Below are positions 48,422 to 57,467 of a stretch of 64,000 bases of DNA, one piece after another. Location of the stretch: the NCBI GenBank assembly GCA_947475545.1, contig CANJLL010000009.1, forward strand, positions 1-64,000, written 5' to 3'. A program made the position numbers and the translations under genes. Each line of letters starts with the position of its first letter. The first letter of the stretch is position 1. The DNA is from Chloroflexota bacterium. Lineage in GTDB: Bacteria > Chloroflexota > Limnocylindria > Limnocylindrales > CSP1-4. The notes below the pieces were generated by a model. The model saw only the letters and a list, made by a program, of their open reading frames with translations, searched no databases and was not told the DNA's origin.

Positions 48422-49642
48422 CTAGGGCCAGGTCGGCTTGGCCGGCGGCCAGGTGCCGCCCGTCTCGCGCGACGTGATCTGGTAGACGGCGATGAGCGGG
48501 GCGCCGCAGTCGCCGGAGGCGCTGCAGGACAGGACGCCCGTGATGCCCTTGAAGTCCTTGGTGGCGAAGATCGCGTCGCGGAGGGCCTTGCGGCCGATGC
48601 TCAGCGAGTTGTCGCTGTTCTTGACGGCAACCTTCTCGATCGCGTTGAACAGGATGTTGGCCGCGTCATACGCGTGGGCGTGGAACGCGGAGATGGGGTC
48701 CTTGCCGACCTTGGCCTTGTACTTGGTCAGGAAGTCGGCGTAGCCGGCCTGGAAGGCCGAGAAGTTGGGGCTGGACAGGTAGTTGCCCTCGGCAGCCTTG
48801 CCCGCGGCCTTGACGAAGTCAGGCGTGAACATGCCGTCGGAGCCGATCATCACGGTCTTCTCGAGACCGGCGACCTGCTTGGACTGGGCCCAGAGGTAGC
48901 CGCCCTCGGCGACGAAGACCGGGTCGTAGATGACCTGCGGAGCGGCGGCGGCAACCTTGGTCAGGACCGGCTTCATGTCGGTCTGGCCCTTGGAGACGGC
49001 CTCCTGCGCCACGATTGAGCCGCCGAGCTTCTTGAACTCGTCGGCGAAGACGCCCTGGAGCGCCTCGGCGTAGGCGCTGCCATCGTGGATGGTGGCGGCC
49101 TTGGTCAGCTTGAGGACGTTGAAGACGAACTCGGCCACGGCCTTGCCCTGGAAGGCGTCGCTGTGGGCGGTGCGCGCGTAGCCCGCGTACTCGGGGCCAC
49201 GATCGGCCTTGGTGAGGGCCGGGCGGGTGTTGGACGGCGAGATGGTGGTGAGGCCCACATCGGTGAGGGCCTTGATGCCGCCGACTGTCTCGTCGGAGCA
49301 GGACGAGCCGATGAGGCCAACGATGGTCTTGTCAGCCGCGAGCTTCTGGGCCGCCGTGGCGCCACCCTCGGGCGTGCACAGGCCGTCCTCGGTGGTGACC
49401 TGGATGGCGTGGCCAAGGAGCTTGCCGCCCTTGTCGTCCGCCGCGATCTGGACGCCGTACAGGGAGTCTGTCCCGAGGGACGCATCAGCGCCCGAGATGA
49501 CGCCCCAGAAGGCGACGTGGATGGGGTCGTTGGCGCCGACCTTGATCACGCCGAGGGGGTCCGTCGCGGTCGCGGCGCCTGAGCAGGCCCCAAGCACCAG
49601 CGCGGCGGTGGCCGCGAGCACGCCGAGTTTCCTGAGCTGCAT
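48422..49642 (-). CDS. livK: ABC transporter substrate-binding lipoprotein LivK-like
   Basis: 406 aa from ATG 49642, with GGAGGAG six bases upstream; the open frame continues farther upstream without homology. Lipoprotein signal MQLRKLGVLAATAALVLGAC, with lipobox Cys20. Peripla_BP_6 two-lobe binding domain: VAFWGVISGADASLG, AAQKLAADKTIVGLIGSSCS, TISPSNTRPALT and KGITGVLSCSASGDCG. Captures branched-chain amino acids or related amides/acids; the ligand cannot be fixed from sequence. Confidence 0.94.
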   Translation of the reverse strand: MQLRKLGVLAATAALVLGACSGAATATDPLGVIKVGANDPIHVAFWGVISGADASLGTDSLYGVQIAADDKGGKLLGHAIQVTTEDGLCTPEGGATAAQKLAADKTIVGLIGSSCSDETVGGIKALTDVGLTTISPSNTRPALTKADRGPEYAGYARTAHSDAFQGKAVAEFVFNVLKLTKAATIHDGSAYAEALQGVFADEFKKLGGSIVAQEAVSKGQTDMKPVLTKVAAAAPQVIYDPVFVAEGGYLWAQSKQVAGLEKTVMIGSDGMFTPDFVKAAGKAAEGNYLSSPNFSAFQAGYADFLTKYKAKVGKDPISAFHAHAYDAANILFNAIEKVAVKNSDNSLSIGRKALRDAIFATKDFKGITGVLSCSASGDCGAPLIAVYQITSRETGGTWPPAKPTWP

Positions 49643-50158
49643 GGATCTCCTCCGAAATCGAGTAGCGCCGCAGCGGGCGACGCGCTGACGACCGCGCCGT
49701 ACGTCTGGCTGCGAGAACGCTTTGCCGTATGATATGGGCCGGCGAACCGATTGCAAGACGGTCCACGCGACCCGGCTAGGCCCCAGAGCGCACCGCGCTC
49801 GCCTCCCGTGCGGTCCCGCGGCCCTTGTCGCCAGCATCCGGACAGTGTTCAGGCGCTGGCGATTGCACAGGTTTGGCCACCTCATCGAGGTACGACCCGG
49901 CGCGTGGAACACCAGGTCCCAGCGGCCCGCATCACGGACTCGGACGGCAGCATCGCCCAGCGCGACGACGCCTCCCCGCGCCCTGTGACCGCTCCGTCGG
50001 GGCCCGTCCGCAGCGGCGCCGGCCAGGCCCTCAGCACACGATCCGGGGCCCGATAGGAAGCGGCCCATGCGGTCCGGGGGCCGCACCTCGGGTCATCTGA
50101 CGACACCCGCCGAGCAGCGTGGACGCGCCGGCGGGCTCACCACTACTTAGGAGTCATT
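49643..50158. other. 516-base divergent intergenic region
   Basis: Holds the livK Shine-Dalgarno sequence and promoter at the left and the NYN gene's AGGAG at the right end. From about 49760 to 50140 there are only unconvincing overlapping open frames on both strands. No RNA gene or riboswitch is recognised. Confidence 0.6.
49729..49756 (-). promoter_or_regulatory. livK promoter TTGCAA-N16-TATCAT
   Basis: On the minus strand, -35 TTGCAA (49751-49756) and -10 TATCAT (49729-49734), spacer 16, in a local AT-rich patch about 90 bases before livK. Confidence 0.6.
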
Positions 50159-52519
50159 GTGGGCAAGAACGTCGCCGTCTTCGTAGACGTGGCGAACATC
50201 TTCTACGCGGCCAAGGCGGCCGGCGTGGACATCGACTACGTGACGTTGCTGAAGTCGGCCTCGGCGGGTCGCGACCTCGTGCGCGCATATGCCTATACGG
50301 GACTGGATCCAGACAACGAGAACCAGCGCAACTTCCATGACTTCCTGCGCCGGCACGGCTACAAGGTCGTCAGCAAGGACATCCGCAAGTACGGCGACGG
50401 CAAGGTCAAGGCCAACCTCGATATCGAGCTCGTCGTCGACATGATGAAGACGGCCCGCAACCTGGACATCGCCATCGTGGTGTCCGGCGACGGGGACTTC
50501 GCACCGGCCATCCGTGCGGTCCAGGAGCAGGGCATCCGCGTCGAGGTCATCAGCTTCCGCGGCAACACCAGCTCGGACCTGATCGAGGTCGCCGACCTGT
50601 TCACCGACATCACGCAGCTCGCCAAGGTGGACCGCGATTCGACGCGCTCCGGCCGACGGGTAGCGGACGATGAGCACGACTTGTCCATGACCGAGGTGCC
50701 GGACAAGATGACCGAGGGGACCGGGTTCTCTCGCGGCCGTGGCGGCCGTGGCGGCCGTGGCCGCAGCCGCGTCGAGGGCACGCCGATCGAGACCATGCGC
50801 GAGACGGGCCGTGGCCGCAGCCGCGTCGAGGGCACGCCGATCGAGACCATGCGCGAGACGGGCCGTGGCCGCAGCCGCGTCGAGGGCACGCCGATCGAGA
50901 CCATGCGCGAGTCGGGCCGTGGTGGCCGCGACGAGGGCGCGCCGATTGAGACCCTGCACGAGACAGGCCGTGAGCCGGGTCGCCGGCCGTCGCGGACCCG
51001 CGAGCCGCTGGCAGAGCCGGTGGTCGCCGCGGCGCCGTCGATCGGTGGCGCACCAATCGTCGCGTTGCCCGGCGAGAAGCTGTCGCGGGCCAGGACGGCC
51101 CCCGTCAGCGTGCCGGTGCAGGCCGTCGCCATCGGCGAGGAAGATCCCGACGATGAGGGCGCGCTCGCCGCGTTCGGGCCGGCACGCGCCCCACGTATGC
51201 CGCGCGTGACGTCCGAGCCCCGCGAAGGCGTGGAGGCCAGCGATGCCGGCGAGGCCGGCGAGGCCAGCGAGGCCGGCGATGCCGGTGAGGCCGGTGAAGG
51301 CGGCGAAGGCGGCGAGGCCGGCCGACGTCGTCGTCGGCGCGGCGGTCGTGGTCGCGGTCGCGGCCGGGCCGATGGGGCCCCCGAGGGTCTGGAGGTCGTC
51401 GTCGAGGAAGACGAGGACGAGCAGCCCGCACCGGTTGCACGGCCTGCGCGGGCTGCGCGGCCCGCACCGCTTGCACCGCTCGCACCGCGGCCCCAGGCGT
51501 CCGTGTTCGGGTCCGTGTGGGACTCCCAGCTGGGCACGCCCAGCCGGCAGTCCAGCGCCCCCGTCGGGGACGACGAGGACTTCGAGGAGCCGGCAATCCC
51601 CGAGTACCTGATCGCCGAGCGCCGCCAGCGTGGCGCCGCCGGTGGGGCTCGCGGCGGTGCTCCCGCGCGCGGCGGTCGTGCCGGCGCCTACGCGGCGTTC
51701 GTCGACCGTGAGCGCTATGGCCGCGGCGGTGGCGGCGGCGGTGGTGGGATCAACCGCTACCCGGACGTCAGCGGTCGTGCCCCGGTGGGCCGCGACGCCA
51801 ACCGCGATGCGGGCCGTGAGTTCGCACGAACCGATCGTCCCGCCCGCCCGGCCGGCGGCGAGGGCGGCGGCGACCCCTGGAGCGAGGTTCCGCCCGAGCT
51901 CGAGGCGCTCCTGCGGGCGCAGCTGGCGGGCGGCAAGCCCAAGGCCGCACCGGCGGGTCGCACCGCACCCCAGGCCGAGACCCAGGCCCCGGCAGAGGCC
52001 CGCACGGGTCGTGGCCGTGGTCGGACCCGCGGCCCCGCCGAGGACGACGCAGCCATCGCCGGCAGCGCGGCCCCGATCGAGGCCACGCCGGATTCGGCGC
52101 CCGCCACCAGCGTTCGTCGCCGCGCTCCGCGTGCGGCGGCTCCGGCCGAGGCTCCGGCCCTGGCGGCACCCATCGTGGCCGCCGTTGCGGACGAGGCAGC
52201 GCCCAGGCGTCGCACCCGTGCCGCCGCAACGCCCGCTGCCGAGGCTCCGGCCCCGGTCGTGGTCGTACCCGTAGACGAGGCCGCCAAGCCCCGTCGGACT
52301 CGAGCGGTCAGCCCCAAGGCGGCCGTGGCTGCCGTCGCTGCCGAGGCTCCGGCCCCGGTCGTGATCGCACCCGCCGACGAGGCCCCCAAGCCGCGCCGCA
52401 CCCGTGCCGCCGCCAAGCCCGCTGCCGAGCCTGCCGCGGCCATTCCTGCCGAGACCGAGGCTCCGACCCCGGCTCGCCGGCGGACCACGCGCAAGGCTGC
52501 GGACGCGCCCGAGGCCTGA
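50159..52519 (+). CDS. NYN-domain (PIN-like) protein with a long RG-rich disordered tail
   Basis: 786 aa, GTG start with AGGAG about six bases upstream. Residues 3-155 form a NYN/LabA-type domain: AVFVDVANIF (Asp10, Asn13), KANLDIELVVDMM (Asp88, Asp94) and VVSGDGDFAPAI (Asp111, Asp113), the acidic set of PIN-like nucleases. The remaining 630 residues are disordered: RG repeats, three perfect 18-residue repeats (200-252), a Glu/Gly/Ala tract, RRRRRRGGRGRGRGR, a short conserved-looking EEPAIPEYLIAERRQRG, a poly-Gly stretch and Ala/Pro/Lys/Arg repeats. Such tails bind RNA and promote condensates. Possibly an RNA-processing factor; inference. Confidence 0.8.
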   Translation: MGKNVAVFVDVANIFYAAKAAGVDIDYVTLLKSASAGRDLVRAYAYTGLDPDNENQRNFHDFLRRHGYKVVSKDIRKYGDGKVKANLDIELVVDMMKTARNLDIAIVVSGDGDFAPAIRAVQEQGIRVEVISFRGNTSSDLIEVADLFTDITQLAKVDRDSTRSGRRVADDEHDLSMTEVPDKMTEGTGFSRGRGGRGGRGRSRVEGTPIETMRETGRGRSRVEGTPIETMRETGRGRSRVEGTPIETMRESGRGGRDEGAPIETLHETGREPGRRPSRTREPLAEPVVAAAPSIGGAPIVALPGEKLSRARTAPVSVPVQAVAIGEEDPDDEGALAAFGPARAPRMPRVTSEPREGVEASDAGEAGEASEAGDAGEAGEGGEGGEAGRRRRRRGGRGRGRGRADGAPEGLEVVVEEDEDEQPAPVARPARAARPAPLAPLAPRPQASVFGSVWDSQLGTPSRQSSAPVGDDEDFEEPAIPEYLIAERRQRGAAGGARGGAPARGGRAGAYAAFVDRERYGRGGGGGGGGINRYPDVSGRAPVGRDANRDAGREFARTDRPARPAGGEGGGDPWSEVPPELEALLRAQLAGGKPKAAPAGRTAPQAETQAPAEARTGRGRGRTRGPAEDDAAIAGSAAPIEATPDSAPATSVRRRAPRAAAPAEAPALAAPIVAAVADEAAPRRRTRAAATPAAEAPAPVVVVPVDEAAKPRRTRAVSPKAAVAAVAAEAPAPVVIAPADEAPKPRRTRAAAKPAAEPAAAIPAETEAPTPARRRTTRKAADAPEA
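50753..50914 (+). repeat. 54-bp coding tandem repeat, three copies
   Basis: Units at 50753-50806, 50807-50860 and 50861-50914 are almost identical and encode GRGRSRVEGTPIETMRET. A diverged fourth copy follows to about 50965. Confidence 0.95.
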
Positions 52520-52545
52520 CCACCGGCAGCACGCCGGTTCTGACC

Positions 52546-53853
52546 ATGGACGGGGCGCGCACGCGCGGACAACCCGCCGCCCTCGGGGCGGTCCGGGCCA
52601 TGCTCCGCTCGGGCGTGCCCCACGCCATCCTTCTCACGGGCCCGGCGGGCGTGGGCAAGACCACGCTCGCGCTGGACCTGGCGGCCGCGCTCCTGTGCGT
52701 GCATCCGGATGCCGCCGCGCGCCCGTGTCGCGCCTGTCGCGCGTGCCGCATGCAGGAGGCGGGCAACCACCCGGATCTCCATCGCCTCGCGCCTTCGGGT
52801 GCCGGCGCCCAGATCGGGATCGGGGGGACGGAGCGGTCGCGCGGCGTCCGCGACCTGATCGCCGAGCTGGTCCTCATGCCCGTGGAGGGCGGCGCCCGGG
52901 TTGCCGTCATCGAGGAGGCGCAGCGGCTGAACGAGGACGCGCAGTCGGCGCTGCTCAAGACCCTCGAGGAGCCCGCCGCCGGTGTCGTCCTCATTCTGTG
53001 TGCCGAGGAGGAGGAGCGGCTGCTCCCCACCGTTCGATCGCGCTGTGCCCGGATTCGGCTGGGCCCCGTCGGGGTGCGCGAGATCGAGGACCTCCTCGGA
53101 GAGCTGGGCCTGGCCGAGCCGCCGCTGGCCGGCCGACTCGCCAGGATCGCCGCGGGGCGGCCTGGGATTGCCATGGCCTACGCCCGGGCGCCGCAGGCCG
53201 AGGCCATTCGCGGCGAGCTGTGCCGACGGCTCCTCGACCTTCGAGCCGAGGGAACCGCGGCGGGCCTGGCCGCCATCCGCGAGCTGCAGGCCCGCGCCAT
53301 CGACCTCGCGAAGACCCTGGAAGCGGCCGCGTTGCTTGGTGGGACGGTCAGCGCCAGCGGCCGCAAGACCGCCAAGGGCCGGACGGGGCGAGGCTCGAAG
53401 GCGGGCTCCAAGGGCGCCGCGGTCGAGGCGGGCGCCGGACCGGACACCGGAGCCGGGGGGCTCGATGGTTCGGACGAGGGTGCCCCCGATGACGCGCCCG
53501 CGGATGGCGAGGCGGGCGGTACCAAGCTGGCCGCCGCGGAGCGCCGGCGGGGCGCCGTGGTGCTGGTCCGCATCTGGCAGGACCTGGCGCGCGACATGGC
53601 CCTGGTTGCGCTGGGGGAGCGGCGGCTGGTCCGTGACCCGGGGCTGCTCGACGACCTTGAGGCAGCCGTCACGCGTGAAGGGACGGCGCCCGGCCAGCGC
53701 CACCATGCGAGCGGCGCGGGCGGCCCGGCCGCCTTCCTGGCACGCCTGTCGCGTGCGGCCGAGCTCCTGGAGGGCAACGTGGCCCCCGAGCTGGTGCTCG
53801 ACACCCTCGTCGTTGCCTGGCCCGCGGGGGTCGGTGCCGAGGTCTCCGAGTGA
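52546..53853 (+). CDS. holB: DNA polymerase III delta' subunit-like clamp-loader ATPase
   Basis: 435 aa. AAA+ clamp-loader: Walker A GPAGVGKTT (32-40), zinc module Cys51, Cys61, Cys64, Cys67, RVAVIEEAQRLNEDAQSALLKTLEEP and sensor-like PTVRSRCARI (SRC motif). A Lys/Gly/Asp-rich disordered insert (about 270-325) splits the C-terminal collar domain. Loads the beta clamp at replication forks. It overlaps the acylphosphatase gene by four bases. Confidence 0.9.
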   Translation: MDGARTRGQPAALGAVRAMLRSGVPHAILLTGPAGVGKTTLALDLAAALLCVHPDAAARPCRACRACRMQEAGNHPDLHRLAPSGAGAQIGIGGTERSRGVRDLIAELVLMPVEGGARVAVIEEAQRLNEDAQSALLKTLEEPAAGVVLILCAEEEERLLPTVRSRCARIRLGPVGVREIEDLLGELGLAEPPLAGRLARIAAGRPGIAMAYARAPQAEAIRGELCRRLLDLRAEGTAAGLAAIRELQARAIDLAKTLEAAALLGGTVSASGRKTAKGRTGRGSKAGSKGAAVEAGAGPDTGAGGLDGSDEGAPDDAPADGEAGGTKLAAAERRRGAVVLVRIWQDLARDMALVALGERRLVRDPGLLDDLEAAVTREGTAPGQRHHASGAGGPAAFLARLSRAAELLEGNVAPELVLDTLVVAWPAGVGAEVSE

Positions 53854-54158
53854 GCCCGGGCCACGTCGCCGCCCGGCTGGACGCCGTCGTGAGCGGCCGC
53901 GTCCAGGGCGTGGGCTTCCGCTACTTCGTTCTGGTGACGGCCAACCGCCTCGGGCTTGTTGGGTGGGTCGCCAACCAGCCCAACGGCAGCGTCCAGTGCA
54001 TCGCCGAGGGCTCCCGTGAGGATCTCGAGCGCCTGGCCGAGGCGCTCGCCATGGGCCCGACAGGTGCGCTCGTCACCAACGTGAGCCAGGCGTGGATGCC
54101 GCCCGTCGGCGGGTTCGACCGGTTTTCGATCCGGTCCGGGGGCCACCCCGGCGACTGA
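53850..54158 (+). CDS. acyP: Acylphosphatase
   Basis: 102 aa, GTG start overlapping holB (GTGA). Small alpha/beta enzyme hydrolysing carboxyl-phosphate bonds. The active-site loop GRVQGVGFRYF contains the phosphate-binding Arg and VANQPNGSVQ the catalytic Asn (family: VxNxxDGxV). Confidence 0.92.
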   Translation: MSPGHVAARLDAVVSGRVQGVGFRYFVLVTANRLGLVGWVANQPNGSVQCIAEGSREDLERLAEALAMGPTGALVTNVSQAWMPPVGGFDRFSIRSGGHPGD

Positions 54159-54178
54159 CCGACCGGGTCGGCAGCGAC

Positions 54179-54197
54179 CCCACGGTCGAACCGTGGG
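54179..54197. terminator. Hairpin after acyP
   Basis: CCCACGGT-N3-ACCGTGGG, 8-bp stem, 20 bases after the acylphosphatase stop. No U-run. Probable end of the holB-acyP transcript. Confidence 0.5.
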
Positions 54198-54289
54198 CCA
54201 GGCCTGTGCCCTGGTAGCCCATTTGGACGGGTGCTGTCCCTGACTGTTGGGCTATTCGCGACCGGACCACCGGGCCCTACAGTCTCCCA

Positions 54290-54607
54290 ATGGAGACTTC
54301 GACCGCGGCAGAGGCATTCCCGGCGCTGTACCGCGCGATCCTGGACGGCATTGCCGACATGGAGCGAGCCGGGCTGCGAGCGGCGGCGCACGAGGTTCGC
54401 CGGGATGCCACGGCCGCGTACTCGGGCGCCTGGGGCGAAGCGGGCCGTCGTCGGCTGACGGGCCTGGTGGACCGGATCGAGGGCGTGCTCGCCGCACACC
54501 AACCGACCGGCGAGGCCGACCGGCTCGCATTCAGGGTCCGACCAGACGGCCATGCAGGGACCTCGCGGTCCTGGTCCGCCCTTCGCAGGGTGGCCCAGCC
54601 CCGCTAG
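54290..54607 (+). CDS. Small helical hypothetical protein
   Basis: 105 aa. A TACAGT box is six bases before the ATG and there is no Shine-Dalgarno sequence, a leaderless arrangement. Helical and charged (ADMERAGLRAAAHEVRRDA); the last 30 residues look disordered. Not recognised. Confidence 0.5.
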   Translation: METSTAAEAFPALYRAILDGIADMERAGLRAAAHEVRRDATAAYSGAWGEAGRRRLTGLVDRIEGVLAAHQPTGEADRLAFRVRPDGHAGTSRSWSALRRVAQPR

Positions 54608-54690
54608 TTCGCCGTCGCCGGATCGGCCTCTCGACCCTCCCACCTCTGTTGCCGTCCCCGCCGTCCCGTGCGCGCCGGCGGTCGGGGCCG

Positions 54691-54696
54691 TAGGCT
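54691..54696 (+). promoter_or_regulatory. Leaderless-type -10 box
   Basis: TAGGCT is 7 bases before the ATG at 54704; no Shine-Dalgarno sequence. Confidence 0.4.
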
Positions 54697-54703
54697 TGGC
54701 GCC

Positions 54704-55039
54704 ATGGTCACCGTCAGCCAGCTGCTGGGCCGAGCCCGCGTCGCGTACGAGGCGCTGGGCGTTCTCGGCGAGGAGATCCAGGACGAGTGGCAGTACGTCA
54801 CGGACCTGGGCCGCGTCTGGTTGGCCGAGCTGGATCGGGTGGCTGCCGCCCGCGCCGACGAGCAGGCCACGCCCGGCACGCAGGCCGCCGTGGACCGGCT
54901 GATCGACGAGATCGAGCGCATCAGCGACCCGCACCGCGCGATCGACTGGCTCTCGACGTTTCCGCAGGCCGTCCTCCTGGCGCTGGGCCCGGGTCCGGTC
55001 CCGCCGCCGACCGCCGCCGCGCCGGCATCGCCCGCATGA
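54704..55039 (+). CDS. Small hypothetical protein paired with the nuclease-like gene
   Basis: 111 aa. Helical, acidic (LGEEIQDEWQYVTDLGRVWLAEL), ending in a Pro/Ala tail. Its stop overlaps the next ATG (ATGA), so the two are translated together. Not recognised. Confidence 0.6.
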   Translation: MVTVSQLLGRARVAYEALGVLGEEIQDEWQYVTDLGRVWLAELDRVAAARADEQATPGTQAAVDRLIDEIERISDPHRAIDWLSTFPQAVLLALGPGPVPPPTAAAPASPA

Positions 55040-55725
55040 GGTTCCAGGACGCGGCCCGCGACGCGCGTGCGGTCGTCTACGCGTCGGTCCAGGCGGATCC
55101 GCTGGTCGCGCGCGCGGCCGAGGCCCTGGTGCTTGCCAACACGGCCGGTCGGGTGCTCGCGCGGGCCGTCATGAACGGTGAGACCACGGACGCGGACGGC
55201 TGGCGGGTCGCCTTCCCGACGCTGTTCGGGCCCGATGCATCACCGGAGGTGCGCGCGCATGCCCAGGAGGTCCTGGCCGTCTCCCTCGCCGTCGCGGAGC
55301 GTGGCGACCAGGTCCGGAGCCAGCTCCGCGGGGCCATCGTGGAGGAGCTGACGGAGCGCCTGCTGGACCGCCGTGCCTCGGCCTCGGAGGTCCGCCGCGA
55401 GCGGCGAATCCTGTTCGACGGGGTCCGCGCGGAGATCCACCCGTACGACGTCACCGTCGAGGCAGACGGCCGCGCGGAGGCGTACGACTGCAAGTGGGGC
55501 GCCCGCGGGATCAACGGCGAGGTGATGCTCCAGCTGGATGCCGCCCGCGCCAACGCCGCCACGGAGGACGAGCGCCTGGCGGTCGCGCTGGTGATCTTCG
55601 ACGCCCGCCGCTCCTGCCTGGTGCGGCTGGCCCGCCAGACCGCCCCGCTGGGCGCGACGGGACTGGTCAGCATCGAGACCCTGAACCGGCTGGCGGCTGG
55701 CCCGCCGCAGCCCCTGAAGGCGTGA
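55036..55725 (+). CDS. PD-(D/E)xK nuclease-like hypothetical protein
   Basis: 229 aa. The middle has the order of the restriction-endonuclease fold: a helix with Glu104 (GAIVEELTERLLDRR), a strand with Asp138 (EIHPYDVTVE), and Asp151-Cys-Lys153 (AEAYDCKWGARG), the (D/E)xK element, then a helix and the strand LAVALVIFDAR. No restriction or repair genes surround it. The call is by pattern only; the fold assignment is inference. GTGA overlap with the thioesterase gene. Confidence 0.6.
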   Translation: MRFQDAARDARAVVYASVQADPLVARAAEALVLANTAGRVLARAVMNGETTDADGWRVAFPTLFGPDASPEVRAHAQEVLAVSLAVAERGDQVRSQLRGAIVEELTERLLDRRASASEVRRERRILFDGVRAEIHPYDVTVEADGRAEAYDCKWGARGINGEVMLQLDAARANAATEDERLAVALVIFDARRSCLVRLARQTAPLGATGLVSIETLNRLAAGPPQPLKA

Positions 55726-56528
55726 GCGACCCGGTTCCCCATCGCTTCGAGGCGGCCTACCGCGTCCGGTTTGACGAGGCGGGCGCCGACGGGCTGGTGC
55801 GCGCGTCGTCCGTCCTCCGCTATGCCCAGGACGCCGCCTGGCAGCACGGCGCCGCGCTGGGGCTGACCCGGGACTGGTACGAGGAGCACCAGCTGATCTG
55901 GCTGGTCCGCGCCGTGGACCTGGCGCTGGCGCAGCCGATGCCTGTCGGCGCACAGCTCGACGTGACGACGGCCGTCGTGGGCCACCGGCGCGTCTGGGCC
56001 CGTCGGCGGGTCGAGCTGCGCCTGGCCGGTGACCCGACGGCCGCATCACCCGCCGCCGTCGCGCTCACGGACTGGGTGCTCATCGACGGGACCGGCCGAC
56101 TGGTCCGCATCCCCGAATCCTTCAGCACGCTGTTCGGCGTCCCGGCGGCCGACTTCGAGATGACCCGTGTCCACGCGGCCTCCGCCCCCGAGGGCGTGGC
56201 GTCCGTCGGCCTGGCGGTCCGGCCCCACGAAGTGGACCCCAACGGACACCTCAACAACGCCGTCTACCTCGACTGGCTGGAGGAGGCCGTCGCGGCCGCT
56301 GGTGGGGCGCCGGACCTGGCGCGCCTGCCGCGCCGCTATCGGATCGAGTACCTGCAGGCCCTCGCCCAGGGCGCGGAGACCAGCGTCGTGGCCTGGCAGC
56401 CCGCGCCAGGCGCCGCCGGAGCGGCGGCCTCCCCGGCCTCCGCGGCGTGGCAGTGCAGCGTCGTTCGCGGCGCCGACGGCGTGGCGGCAGCCCGGGCGCG
56501 CCTCACGCTGGGTCCGGAGCCCGCCTGA
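55722..56528 (+). CDS. Acyl-ACP thioesterase (double hot-dog)
   Basis: 268 aa, GTG start overlapping the previous stop. FatA/FatB-like acyl-ACP thioesterase: N-terminal hot-dog (FEAAYRVRFDEAGADGLVRASSVLRYAQDAAW segment, DWYEEHQLIWLVRAVDL) and a second hot-dog with DPNGHLNNAVYLDWLEEAV, where Asn and His are catalytic. It would release fatty acids from ACP. Quoted residues are given in parts; length is typical for bacterial members. Confidence 0.85.
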   Translation: MSDPVPHRFEAAYRVRFDEAGADGLVRASSVLRYAQDAAWQHGAALGLTRDWYEEHQLIWLVRAVDLALAQPMPVGAQLDVTTAVVGHRRVWARRRVELRLAGDPTAASPAAVALTDWVLIDGTGRLVRIPESFSTLFGVPAADFEMTRVHAASAPEGVASVGLAVRPHEVDPNGHLNNAVYLDWLEEAVAAAGGAPDLARLPRRYRIEYLQALAQGAETSVVAWQPAPGAAGAAASPASAAWQCSVVRGADGVAAARARLTLGPEPA

Positions 56529-56578
56529 CGGGCGTCCCCGTCCTCCGCGACGGCCCATCCGGAGCGTCGCCCGCGCCC

Positions 56579-56584
56579 TACAGT
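56579..56584 (+). promoter_or_regulatory. Candidate -10 box before the crotonase-fold gene
   Basis: TACAGT, about 40 bases before the GTG at 56626; no clear -35. A separate Shine-Dalgarno GGAGG is at 56614-56618. Confidence 0.35.
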
Positions 56585-56625
56585 TCACGCGCCAGCCCAG
56601 AGAGTTCATGCCTGGAGGATCAGCC

Positions 56626-57453
56626 GTGTTGCGCGAGTACGGGGACCTGCGGATCACCATCGAGGACGGGGTGGCCACCATCGGGATGCTGCCGTCCGGG
56701 GACGCTCAGTACAAGCGGATGCGGGAGACCGAGGGGAAGGTCAAGAAGTTCTTCCCCAAGCACAAGGAAGTCGGCGAGGCGATCGAGGAGCTGCGCGGCG
56801 ACAACGACGTCCGCGTGATCATCCTGACGGGCCTGGGCGACATGTTCTTCATCCCGCCGTCCAGCGGCCCCGGCATCCAGGCCCACGACCCGGGCGAGGA
56901 CTGGGATCTCACGCAGGGCCTGGCGCGCACCTTCAACGCCATCATCGAGTGCGAGAAGCCGATCGTCGCGCGGGTCAACGGCGCCGCGGTGGCCTTTGGT
57001 TCCAGCCTGGTCTTTGCCTGTGACTTCGTCGTGGCGGACGAGGAGGCGATGATCGCCGACTACCACCTGGGGATGGGCGAGCTCCCCTTTGGCCGGGCGG
57101 ACTTCGGCGTGGTGCCGGGTGACGGCGGGTCGGTCTTCGTGCCGATGCAGATGACGCTGGCCCATGCGCGCGACTTCCTGCTGCTGGCGCGCCCGTTCAC
57201 CGGCCGCGAGCTGGCCGACCTGGGCTACATCCACAAGGCCGTGCCAAAGGACCAGCTGGACGCCGCGGTCAAGGAGCTGTGTGACCGCCTGCTGAAGCGA
57301 ACGCCCTACGCGCTGGCGTGGTCCAAGCGGGTGCTGAACCGGCGCATCGCCCAGCAGTTCGCGCTCACCTTCGACGCCGCGTGGGCGTACGAGATGGTCA
57401 ATTTCTACATGGAGCACGCGGCCAGGAGCGAACGAGGGAAAACCCTCCTCTAG
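56626..57453 (+). CDS. Enoyl-CoA hydratase/isomerase (crotonase) superfamily protein
   Basis: 275 aa from GTG 56626 with GGAGG eight bases upstream; an ATG at 56608 is the alternative. Crotonase fold: DVRVIILTGLGDMFFIPPSSGPGIQ, KPIVARVNGAAVAFGSSLVFACDFVVADE (oxyanion-hole Gly-Ala-Ala-Val-Ala) and ELADLGYIHKAVP. The usual catalytic Glu of hydratases after the second oxyanion element is not obvious (GVVPGDGGS instead of GxxPGxGG), so the reaction may be isomerisation, ring cleavage or other. First gene of the Mo/W cluster. Segments quoted are consecutive parts of conserved blocks. Confidence 0.85.
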   Translation: MLREYGDLRITIEDGVATIGMLPSGDAQYKRMRETEGKVKKFFPKHKEVGEAIEELRGDNDVRVIILTGLGDMFFIPPSSGPGIQAHDPGEDWDLTQGLARTFNAIIECEKPIVARVNGAAVAFGSSLVFACDFVVADEEAMIADYHLGMGELPFGRADFGVVPGDGGSVFVPMQMTLAHARDFLLLARPFTGRELADLGYIHKAVPKDQLDAAVKELCDRLLKRTPYALAWSKRVLNRRIAQQFALTFDAAWAYEMVNFYMEHAARSERGKTLL

Positions 57454-57467
57454 GCGGGGATCACCGT

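Noticed and set aside
49643..50086. N-terminal extension of the livK frame
   Set aside because: A lipoprotein signal with a strong Shine-Dalgarno begins at 49642, and the extension overlaps the livK promoter.
51757..53706. 649-residue minus-strand open frame across the NYN gene and holB
   Set aside because: Low-complexity shadow crossing two well-supported plus-strand genes.
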